Below are positions 1 to 4,477 of a stretch of DNA of 5,222 nt, piece by piece. The stretch covers positions 1 to 5,222 of the forward strand of contig JAJBTD010000063.1 of NCBI GenBank assembly GCA_020861055.1. Direction: 5' to 3'. Each line of letters starts with the position of its first letter. Positions within the stretch are counted from its first letter, which is position 1. The translations under genes were made by a program, and so were the position numbers. Under the pieces are notes generated by a model, which was given only the letters and a program-made list of their open reading frames with translations, was not told the DNA's origin and made no database searches. The stretch is from Clostridiales bacterium. Its GTDB lineage: Bacteria > Bacillota > Clostridia > Oscillospirales > Oscillospiraceae.

Positions 1-269
1 GCAATAGCGGCCTGGCTGTCAGCGATCTGGGGGCAACCGGCGGCATAGGTTTCCTCCGGCTCAGCGCCGTGGTCGGCAAAATACATTTTGCCCAGCTCCG
101 CATAGGCGGCCCGGAGATTGCTGTCCTCCTTCACGTTGGCTGTCCTCAGCTTTGCCACATTGGCCAGTTGAAGCCCCTTGTCCACGCCAACCTGGGCGAG
201 GTTCAGTCCGCTCTGCCCCAGAGCTGCAGCCTTTTCCTTCCACTCGTTCACATTGATGTTGAATGCCAT
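1..269 (-). CDS. Small Ala-rich helical protein of unknown function (N-terminal part, runs off the left edge)
   Basis: The first 89 codons are visible, starting at ATG 269-267 with MAFNINVNEWKEKAAALG. An AAAGGAGGAA ribosome binding site at 277-286 sits 7 bases upstream, so the start is well supported. The protein is rich in Ala, Leu, Lys and Glu with no membrane segment or signal peptide, and should be mostly helical. A central stretch (about residues 54-66, AAYAELGKMYFAD) and a single Cys followed by Pro-Gln (residues 79-81) resemble a class of short clostridial proteins that often continue into a coiled coil and sometimes a C-terminal zinc ribbon. That continuation lies outside the window, so I do not assign it. 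The function is unknown. It lies downstream of the ABC operon on the same strand, but a strong terminator and its own promoter separate it, so it is probably an independent transcript. Confidence 0.82.
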   Translation of the reverse strand, partial: MAFNINVNEWKEKAAALGQSGLNLAQVGVDKGLQLANVAKLRTANVKEDSNLRAAYAELGKMYFADHGAEPEETYAAGCPQIADSQAAI

Positions 270-325
270 AACAGAGTTCCTCCTTTATGTGTGGCGTCTG
301 CCCGTTTGTGTTCCGGTCTGATACC

Positions 326-354
326 ATTTTAACGGCTCTATGGCAAAATTGCAA
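326..354 (-). promoter_or_regulatory. Predicted sigma-A-type promoter for the small protein gene
   Basis: On the minus strand TTGCAA (349-354, 4 of 6 consensus bases) is followed after exactly 17 bases by TAAAAT (326-331, 5 of 6). Transcription would begin near 319, giving a leader of about 50 bases before the ATG at 269. The region is AT-rich compared with the flanking genes and lies just beyond the terminator of the ABC operon, which is where a promoter for this gene is expected. This is consensus matching only. Confidence 0.6.
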
Positions 355-394
355 GCTATTTGGGTTATATTTCAAAGTATTTTTAAGATCTGAA

Positions 395-410
395 TGTCCT
401 GCTGTCCTGC
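395..410. repeat. Perfect tandem duplication of an 8-bp unit (TGTCCTGC)
   Basis: TGTCCTGC occurs twice head to tail at 395-402 and 403-410, between the ABC operon terminator and the promoter of the small protein gene, about 40 bases upstream of its -35 box. It could be a chance duplication or a tandem protein-binding site. Nothing else in the sequence decides between these. Confidence 0.35.
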
Positions 411-429
411 GATGGCCTCACGAGGATGC

Positions 430-459
430 AAAAAACCGCCCGCCATGTGCGGCGGGCGG
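430..459 (-). terminator. Strong intrinsic terminator of the ABC transporter operon
   Basis: Read on the minus strand, a perfect 9-bp all-G/C stem (CCGCCCGCC at 459-451 pairing with GGCGGGCGG at 444-436) closes a six-base loop (450-445) and is followed at once by six T residues (435-430). It lies 20 bases past the stop codon of the ATPase gene. This is a textbook rho-independent terminator, and it separates the operon from the small protein gene downstream. Confidence 0.93.
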
Positions 460-478
460 AAAGGGGGGAGCGGAGAGA

Positions 479-1201
479 TTACAGGACCTTTGAGAGAAAG
501 GCCTGTGTCCGCTCCTCCTTCGGGTGGGAGAAGATCTCATCCGGGGTACCCTGCTCCAGGATGCCGCCTCCGTCCATGAACAGGACGCGGGTGGCGACCT
601 CCCTTGCAAAGCCCATCTCGTGGGTGACGACCACCATGGTCATGCCGTCGTCCGCCAGCTCCTTCATGACCTCCAGCACCTCGCCCACCATCTCCGGGTC
701 CAGGGCGGAGGTGGGTTCGTCAAAGAGCATCACCTTTGGCTTCATGGCCAGTGCCCGGACAATAGCGATCCGCTGCTTCTGACCGCCGGAGAGCTGGGAG
801 GGGTAGGCGTTGGCCTTGTCTGCCAGACCTACCCGGCGGAGCAGGACCATGGCGTTTTCCTCCGCCTCCGCCTTGCTCATCCGTTTCAGCCGCACCGGGG
901 CCAGGGTCATATTCTTCATGACGGTGAGGTTGTTGAACAGGTTGAAGTGCTGGAACACCATGCCCATCTTCTGCCGCATCTCGTTGATGTTGGTCTTGGG
1001 GTCGGTCATGGAGACCCCGTCAAAGATGATCTCCCCGCTGGTGGGGACCTCCAGCAGATTGAGGCACCGCAAAAAGGTGGACTTGCCGGAACCGGAGGGG
1101 CCGATGATGACCACCTTTTCCCCCACCTGGATATGCTCCGTGATGCCATTCAGCACCTCGTTGTCACCGAAGCTCTTGTGCAGATCCTTAACGACGATCA
1201 C
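479..1201 (-). CDS. Polar amino acid ABC transporter, ATP-binding protein (GlnQ/HisP type)
   Basis: This 240-residue cytoplasmic ATPase powers amino acid uptake by dimerising on the inner face of the permease. All the expected motifs are present in order: Walker A GPSGSGKST (34-42), Q-loop Gln84, signature LSGGQ (137-141), Walker B VMLFDE (157-162), D-loop SALD (165-168) and switch His194 (VVTHE). Length and wording match the polar amino acid subgroup (PF00005; GlnQ, HisP, ArtP). The start is GTG at 1201, with AAAGGAGG at 1212-1219 ten bases upstream; the N-terminus (IVVKDLHKSFG) matches the family. It overlaps the end of the permease gene by 14 bases, which suggests translational coupling. 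It is the last gene of the operon, followed by a terminator. The substrate cannot be read from the ATPase. One small oddity is IVRAL after the signature where IARAL is usual. Confidence 0.96.
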   Translation of the reverse strand: MIVVKDLHKSFGDNEVLNGITEHIQVGEKVVIIGPSGSGKSTFLRCLNLLEVPTSGEIIFDGVSMTDPKTNINEMRQKMGMVFQHFNLFNNLTVMKNMTLAPVRLKRMSKAEAEENAMVLLRRVGLADKANAYPSQLSGGQKQRIAIVRALAMKPKVMLFDEPTSALDPEMVGEVLEVMKELADDGMTMVVVTHEMGFAREVATRVLFMDGGGILEQGTPDEIFSHPKEERTQAFLSKVL

Positions 1202-1952
1202 TTTCCCGCAGCCTCCTTTCCAGCTTCCCCTGGAGCCAGGTGAGCACCATGACCAGGGCCAGGTAGATCAGGGCGGTTCCGATCAGCGGAAACATAGCCT
1301 CATAGGTGCGGCTATAAATGCCCTGGGCGGCGTAGAGCAGCTCCTTGCCGCCGATATAGGTGATGAGGGAGGTGTCTTTGAGCAGGATGATGAATTCGTT
1401 GCTCAGGGCGGGCAGCACCGCCTTAAACGCCTGGGGGATGACGATATACCGCATGGTGTCGAAGTAGCCCAGGCCCAGGGAGCGTCCCGCCTCCGCCTGG
1501 CCCGGGTCCAGGGACATGAGCCCGCCCCGGATGATCTCCGATACATACGCCCCGGAGTTGATGCCCAGGGTCAGCGCGCCTACGGCGGTGAAGTTCCGGC
1601 TGCTGGCGAAGATGACCATGCCCATAATGAGCAGCTGCACCATCATGGGGGTCCCCCGAATGACGGTGGTGTAGACGGAACAGACGGTGTTGAGCACCCC
1701 CAGCAGAGGATTCCGGCGGCCGGGCATCTGCTGGTCGTGGGCGGTGCGGAGCATGGCCACCGTCACGCCCAAAATAATGCCGATGATGAGCGCTATAGCG
1801 GTGACCAGCAGGGTGGTCCCTACGCCGGAGAGATATTGCTTCCAACGGTCGGCCTCAATAAAGGCCTGATAGAATTTGACATAGAAATCCTGCCAGAAGG
1901 TGACCTCTTCACCGCTGGAGATCATCGCCTTCCATTGGGTATAGTAGTCCAA
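1188..1952 (-). CDS. Polar amino acid ABC transporter, permease (HisM/HisQ/GlnP type)
   Basis: This 254-residue membrane protein forms, as a homodimer in this kind of three-gene system, the channel for amino acid import. Hydrophobic segments lie at about 43-68, 100-118, 123-143, 185-203 and 220-241, the five-helix plan of the family. The ATPase-coupling EAA loop is clear at about 154-176 (starting EAGRSLGLG and ending PQAF), and RGTP (99-102) is also typical (PF00528, His/Glu/Gln/Arg/opine subfamily). The best start is TTG at 1952, preceded by a purine-rich GAGAGGGGG at 1960-1968 whose GAGG core is 1963-1966. The in-frame ATG at codon 10 has no well-spaced binding site. The amphipathic 40-residue N-terminal stretch before the first helix is somewhat long. 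The ribosome binding site lies in a possible RNA switch structure, reported separately. Confidence 0.95.
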   Translation of the reverse strand: MDYYTQWKAMISSGEEVTFWQDFYVKFYQAFIEADRWKQYLSGVGTTLLVTAIALIIGIILGVTVAMLRTAHDQQMPGRRNPLLGVLNTVCSVYTTVIRGTPMMVQLLIMGMVIFASSRNFTAVGALTLGINSGAYVSEIIRGGLMSLDPGQAEAGRSLGLGYFDTMRYIVIPQAFKAVLPALSNEFIILLKDTSLITYIGGKELLYAAQGIYSRTYEAMFPLIGTALIYLALVMVLTWLQGKLERRLRESDRR

Positions 1953-1962
1953 GAAACGGCCC

Positions 1963-2009
1963 CCTCTCTATAGTAGAACAGAGAGGACGAACGTTCTCGC
2001 CCTCTCTGT
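1963..2009 (-). promoter_or_regulatory. Intercistronic RNA hairpin with an alternative fold over the permease ribosome binding site
   Basis: Between the binding-protein stop (2025) and the permease start (1952), the mRNA can form a 9-bp stem (2009-2001 with 1986-1978) extended past one mismatch by 3 bp (1999-1997 with 1990-1988). There is no clear U-run after it. The 3' arm of that stem, CCUCUCU (1986-1980), is also perfectly complementary over 7 bp to AGAGAGG (1969-1963), which contains the GAGG core of the permease ribosome binding site. The two pairings exclude each other. Likely roles are to protect the upstream mRNA, so that binding protein is made in excess over permease, and to modulate permease translation. 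The pairings are seen; the regulation is inferred. Confidence 0.6.
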
Positions 2010-2024
2010 CAGACGAATGTGATG

Positions 2025-2942
2025 TTATTCGGCGGCGATGTACTTGTCCACGATCTCTTGGATGGTGCCGTCGGCGGTCAGCTCCGCCAGAGCATTGTTG
2101 ACAGCCTCCACCAGAGCGGTGTTGCCCTTGGCCATGCCGATGGCGTACTCCTCGCTGACGTATTCCGTGTCCAGAATGGTCAGGCCGGCGTTGGCGGCCA
2201 CGAACTCCTGAGCGGGGGCGCTGTCGATGACCACGCAGTCCACCTGGCCGTTCATCAGGGCCTGGACGGCGGTGATGCCGTTGTCATAGGCCACCACATG
2301 ATCCTCGCCGTAGTCGTCGGTGCAGTAGATGTTGCCGGTGGTGGCCCGCTGGGTGCCGATGACGTAGTCGCCCAGAGTGTCCACCGTCACCTCAGAACCT
2401 TCCGGCACGATGACCACCTGCACGCCGGTGGCGTAGGAGTCGGAGAAGTCCATCACCAGCAGCCGATCCTCAGTGACGGACACGCCCGCCATGACGATGT
2501 CGCTCTTACCCTGCTGAACCGCCAGCAGAGCGGAGTCAAAGTCCATGTCGTCGATCTGGAGCTCCAGGCCCAGCTTCTCAGCGATGGCGGTGGCGATCTC
2601 CACGTCGATGCCCTCGAAGCCGCCGTCGTCGGTGGTCATCTCATAGGGCGGGAAGGCGGCGTTGGTGCTCATGGTGAGCACGCCCTCGGTGACGGTGGTG
2701 AGGGAGGCGGTTTCCTCGGCGCTCTCTGCCTCGTCGGTAGACGATTCCTCAGCAGTGTCCGTAGATTCGTCAGCATCTGCTGTCTCATCAGTGGAGGATT
2801 CCTCTTCGGTGGAGGACTCCTCCTCAGTAGAGGTTTCAGCGTTTGCGTCAGAGGTGTCGTCAGCGGCGCTCTCGCTGGAGCCGCAGGCGGCCAGTGCCAG
2901 GCACATGGACAGTGCCAGAAGCAAAGCAAGCAATTTCTTCAT
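2025..2942 (-). CDS. Polar amino acid ABC transporter, substrate-binding lipoprotein with a long acidic tether
   Basis: This 305-residue extracellular receptor captures the ligand and delivers it to the permease. Residues 1-19 are a lipoprotein signal peptide (MKKLLALLLALSMCLALAAC) with lipobox LAAC ending at Cys20, the lipid anchor. Residues 22-79 are a low-complexity Ser/Thr/Glu/Asp tether with no Lys or Arg. From about 84 to 302 runs a bacterial solute-binding family 3 domain (PF00497): TMSTNAAFPPYE (90-101), GFEGIDVEIA, DIVMAGVSVTEDR (148-160, where Arg160 matches the ligand-carboxylate Arg of HisJ-like proteins), MDFSDSY (164-170) and Asp240 in VVIDSAP. The ligand is an amino acid or similar, but which one is not readable. 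The start is ATG 2942, with AGGAG at 2951-2955 eight bases upstream; this fits the signal peptide, unlike an upstream TTG at 3038. It is the first gene of the operon. Confidence 0.96.
   Translation of the reverse strand: MKKLLALLLALSMCLALAACGSSESAADDTSDANAETSTEEESSTEEESSTDETADADESTDTAEESSTDEAESAEETASLTTVTEGVLTMSTNAAFPPYEMTTDDGGFEGIDVEIATAIAEKLGLELQIDDMDFDSALLAVQQGKSDIVMAGVSVTEDRLLVMDFSDSYATGVQVVIVPEGSEVTVDTLGDYVIGTQRATTGNIYCTDDYGEDHVVAYDNGITAVQALMNGQVDCVVIDSAPAQEFVAANAGLTILDTEYVSEEYAIGMAKGNTALVEAVNNALAELTADGTIQEIVDKYIAAE
2706..2879 (-). repeat. Region coding for the acidic Ser/Thr/Glu/Asp tether of the binding protein, with short internal repeats
   Basis: Codons 22-79 of the binding protein encode a stretch with about 24 Asp/Glu and no Lys or Arg, made largely of SSTEEE/SSTDE-like units. 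The clearest tandem part is STEEESSTEEESSTDE (residues 38-53), roughly an 18-base unit repeated with synonymous codon differences. That drift points to selection on protein composition rather than a fresh DNA slippage. The stretch should be disordered and act as a spacer between the lipid anchor and the folded domain. Confidence 0.7.
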
Positions 2943-3081
2943 TTTTTTCACTCCTGATTTGAAAATTTCCCGCCGCATGACCGTCCACATCGGAGAGGGA
3001 GTGGAAAGCGGAGGGGGAATGATGGAGTACAATCCCAATCAGCATAAGAATGACGATAGGGAAGCCCCTTTTGACTGACCC

Positions 3082-3110
3082 ATTGTACAGCTTCCTTCAT
3101 TATAATGCAA
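3082..3110 (-). promoter_or_regulatory. Candidate promoter for the ABC transporter operon
   Basis: On the minus strand TTGCAT (3105-3110) is followed after 17 bases by TACAAT (3082-3087, 5 of 6 consensus). Transcription would begin near 3075, giving a leader of about 130 bases. A perfect TATAAT also occurs on the minus strand at 3099-3104 but has no acceptable -35 box at 16-18 bases. The -35 match is weak (3 of 6), consistent with a promoter that needs an activator; a TCGGATAT half-site ends 8 bases upstream of it. Confidence 0.45.
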
Positions 3111-3117
3111 GGTTCAT

Positions 3118-3156
3118 TCGGATATTTGCATTTATATCCGATGAGAATCGGATATT
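3118..3156. promoter_or_regulatory. Three regularly spaced TCGGATAT half-sites (candidate regulator-binding array)
   Basis: TCGGATAT occurs at 3118-3125 on the plus strand, inverted as ATATCCGA at 3134-3141, and again on the plus strand at 3148-3155. Centres are 16 and 14 bases apart, about one and a half helical turns. The second and third form a perfect inverted repeat with 9-bp arms (ATATCCGAT / ATCGGATAT, 3134-3142 and 3147-3155) around GAGA. The first and third share nine bases (TCGGATATT) exactly 30 bases apart. The array lies just upstream of the candidate ABC operon promoter, where an activator would bind. No known regulator motif is recognised. Confidence 0.55.
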
Positions 3157-3223
3157 CTTACAGGGATAAAGGTCTTATTATTTGACAACCCGGAGTCAGC
3201 TTTCCGTCACCGGTTAAAATCGG

Positions 3224-3253
3224 TTGACCCGTCTCACCGGAATATGATAGAAT
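3224..3253 (+). promoter_or_regulatory. Candidate extended -10 promoter for the fructosamine kinase gene
   Basis: TTGACC (3224-3229, 5 of 6 consensus) is followed after 18 bases by TAGAAT (3248-3253, 5 of 6), with a TGA directly before it that gives the extended -10 form TGnTATAAT. Transcription would start near 3260, leaving a leader of about 84 bases before the GTG at 3344. It is the best promoter-like match on the plus strand in this gap. Confidence 0.6.
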
Positions 3254-3263
3254 TCTCTATCAT
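3244..3263. promoter_or_regulatory. 20-bp inverted repeat over the -10 box (candidate repressor operator)
   Basis: ATGATAGA (3244-3251) and TCTATCAT (3256-3263) are perfect 8-bp inverted arms around the centre ATTC. The repeat covers the -10 box of the predicted kinase promoter and reaches its expected transcription start, so a dimeric protein bound here would block RNA polymerase. Because the left arm would not be transcribed, a DNA operator is more likely than an RNA hairpin. The regulator is not in the window. Confidence 0.55.
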
Positions 3264-3266
3264 CAG

Positions 3267-3285
3267 GCCCCTATAGAACAGGGGC
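3267..3285 (+). promoter_or_regulatory. Small hairpin in the leader of the fructosamine kinase gene
   Basis: GCCCCT (3267-3272) pairs with AGGGGC (3280-3285) around a seven-base loop, in the predicted 5' leader. The CCCCT part could instead pair with AGGGG at 3327-3331, inside the ribosome binding site. There is no following T-run, so it is not a terminator. A role in translation is possible but weakly supported. Confidence 0.3.
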
Positions 3286-3343
3286 TGTGTCGGGCGAGAT
3301 CTTCTGCACACAGCTGACAGGCCGACAGGGGAGGGATATATTT

Positions 3344-4243
3344 GTGGAATTTACTTCACTGGAGCAGGCAATTACCGCCACATTTGGAGCGCATTTGCGC
3401 ATCACAGACCGACGAGCGGTGTATGGCGGAGATATCAACCAAGCCTACCGTCTGACCCTCACCGATGGGTCAGTGGTCTTCATGAAATGCAATACAATTG
3501 CAAATGGGGATTTTTTCCGAGCTGAGGTAGATGGGCTGAATGCACTGCAGGCTACCCGCACGATTGGCGTGCCGAAACCTCTGGCCATGGGGACGGACAG
3601 ACAGCAGGGCGTCTCATTTCTCCTGATGGAATACCTGGACGCGGCGCCGAAGGGGAAAGGCTATTGGGAGATCTTCGGCCACGAGCTAGCCCGGCTCCAC
3701 CGGGCGCCGACGGCGGGGATGGTGTCAGAAGACGAATCGTTTTCCTTTGGTTTCCGGGCAGACAACTATATCGGAGCCTCCAGGCAGACCAACACGCCAA
3801 AAATGGAATGGATCGCTTTCTTCCGTGATTGCCGCCTGTATCCACAGCTCAGGATGGCGGGGAATAAGCTGGACCCGGACACCAGGAAAAGGGGCGAATC
3901 CCTGCTCCAGCGTCTGGATACGCTCCTGGTCGAGCCTGCATTTCCCTCTCTGCTCCATGGGGATCTGTGGAGCGGGAACACAGCTGGAGGCCCGGACGGA
4001 AAAGCGTGGATCTTTGACCCTGCCGTCTATGTGGGCCACTTTGAAGCAGAGCTTGCCATGACAGAGCTGTTCGGCGGCTTTCCCGCCGCATTTTATGGCG
4101 CATACTGTGAGGTGAACCCTATCAGTCCGGGATATACGGAGCGGCGGGACCTGTATAACCTCTATCATATGCTTAATCACCTGAATCTGTTCGGCAGCTC
4201 CTATCTGAATGCGGTAAGGGAAATGATCAACCGGTATGCCTGA
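3344..4243 (+). CDS. Fructosamine/ketosamine-3-kinase family protein
   Basis: This 299-residue cytoplasmic kinase belongs to the fructosamine kinase family (PF03881; E. coli YniA and human FN3K relatives). FN3K and its ketosamine-3-kinase relative phosphorylate the sugar of glycated amines at the third carbon using ATP, which makes the adduct fall apart and frees the amine; bacterial relatives may have other sugar-amine substrates. Visible in order: a glycine-containing nucleotide loop GGDINQAY (28-35), the probable ATP-binding Lys48 and its partner Glu61, the catalytic loop LHGDLWSGN (204-212, Asp207), the metal-binding DPAVYVGH (225-232, Asp225), then the family-typical AELAMTELFGGF (235-246) and LYNLYHMLNHLNLFG (270-284). 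The GTG at 3344 is chosen because GGGGAGG (3328-3334) stands nine bases upstream and the length fits the family. A GTG at 3287 adds 19 residues without a proper binding site. It is divergent from the ABC operon and convergent with the aspartokinase. Confidence 0.92.
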   Translation: MEFTSLEQAITATFGAHLRITDRRAVYGGDINQAYRLTLTDGSVVFMKCNTIANGDFFRAEVDGLNALQATRTIGVPKPLAMGTDRQQGVSFLLMEYLDAAPKGKGYWEIFGHELARLHRAPTAGMVSEDESFSFGFRADNYIGASRQTNTPKMEWIAFFRDCRLYPQLRMAGNKLDPDTRKRGESLLQRLDTLLVEPAFPSLLHGDLWSGNTAGGPDGKAWIFDPAVYVGHFEAELAMTELFGGFPAAFYGAYCEVNPISPGYTERRDLYNLYHMLNHLNLFGSSYLNAVREMINRYA

Positions 4244-4281
4244 CAGAACCCACAATATTACGCACTTCAGCTTGTCAGGCA
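4237..4281 (+). repeat. Inverted repeat overlapping the kinase stop codon
   Basis: TGCCTGACA (4237-4245) and TGTCAGGCA (4273-4281) are perfect 9-bp inverted arms around a 27-base loop. The left arm contains the TGA stop of the kinase gene. No T-run follows, so it is not a standard terminator; it could protect the 3' end of the mRNA. A chance match is possible, as the loop is long. Confidence 0.3.
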
Positions 4282-4400
4282 GCAAAGAGCCTCTAAAACT
4301 TCGTGAAAACAGCACAAAAGAGACTCTATTCTCTCCGAGTCGCCAGTTGTTTCAGATTGATAGCGGCAAATTAAGGTTCTATAGCATATAATACCATATA

Positions 4401-4451
4401 ATAAATAAATGTTGGGATCAGGTTATGTGCCTGCCCCCAACATTTATTTAT
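4401..4451. terminator. Bidirectional intrinsic terminator between convergent genes
   Basis: A perfect 16-bp inverted repeat (4401-4416 with 4436-4451) continues past a two-base mismatch into CAGG/CCTG (4419-4422 with 4430-4433) around a seven-base loop. On both strands a GTTGGG/CCCAAC core is followed by ATTTATTTAT, so each strand offers a G/C stem with a T-rich tail. It lies 27 bases beyond the aspartokinase stop and about 160 bases beyond the kinase stop. The rest of the 4244-4477 gap holds no recognisable gene; CATATAATA is repeated at 4385 and 4395. Confidence 0.85.
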
Positions 4452-4477
4452 AGCATCTTATGATATAACTTGTTTGT

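Noticed and set aside
524..1243. Plus-strand open frame of 239 codons opposite the ATPase gene
   Set aside because: It is the antisense shadow of an ATPase with every motif intact.
810..1973. Long plus-strand open frame of 387 codons opposite the ATPase and permease genes
   Set aside because: It lies antisense to two well-conserved transporter genes, its translation is low-complexity Gly/Asp/His-rich in the way GC-rich shadows are, and it has no family resemblance.
2019..2957. Plus-strand open frame of 312 codons opposite the binding protein gene
   Set aside because: It mirrors the complete binding protein gene codon by codon and gives a Val/Gly/His-rich composition with no recognisable domain.
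2943..3038. N-terminal extension of the binding protein to a TTG at 3038
   Set aside because: The 32 extra residues precede a perfect lipoprotein signal peptide, the TTG has no ribosome binding site, and the ATG at 2942 has AGGAG at the right distance.
2860..3045. Possible leader peptide with several His residues upstream of the binding protein
   Set aside because: The frame does not stop before the binding protein start but runs on into it out of frame, and there is no clear run of one amino acid nor a terminator/antiterminator pair.
2943..3075. Lysine, T-box or other riboswitch in the transporter leader
   Set aside because: The leader is only about 130 bases and shows no T-box sequence, kink-turn or multi-stem core that I could recognise, and no expression-platform terminator.
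3182..3220. Perfect TTGACA at 3182-3187 as a plus-strand -35 box
   Set aside because: No -10-like sequence stands 16-18 bases downstream; the nearest, TAAAAT at 3215, is 27 bases away.
3207..3240. TCACCGG repeated at 3207 and 3234 and CGGTT repeated at 3211 and 3221 as a regulator site
   Set aside because: The copies are short and the imperfect inverted symmetry between 3207 and 3227 has several mismatches, so chance is enough to explain them.
3287..3343. Upstream GTG start for the fructosamine kinase at 3287
   Set aside because: The only G-run near it is two bases away and inside a hairpin, whereas the GTG at 3344 has GGGGAGG nine bases upstream and gives the usual family length.
3725..4315. 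Minus-strand open frame of 196 codons opposite the fructosamine kinase
   Set aside because: The plus-strand frame carries all the family motifs and a good ribosome binding site; the minus frame has none.
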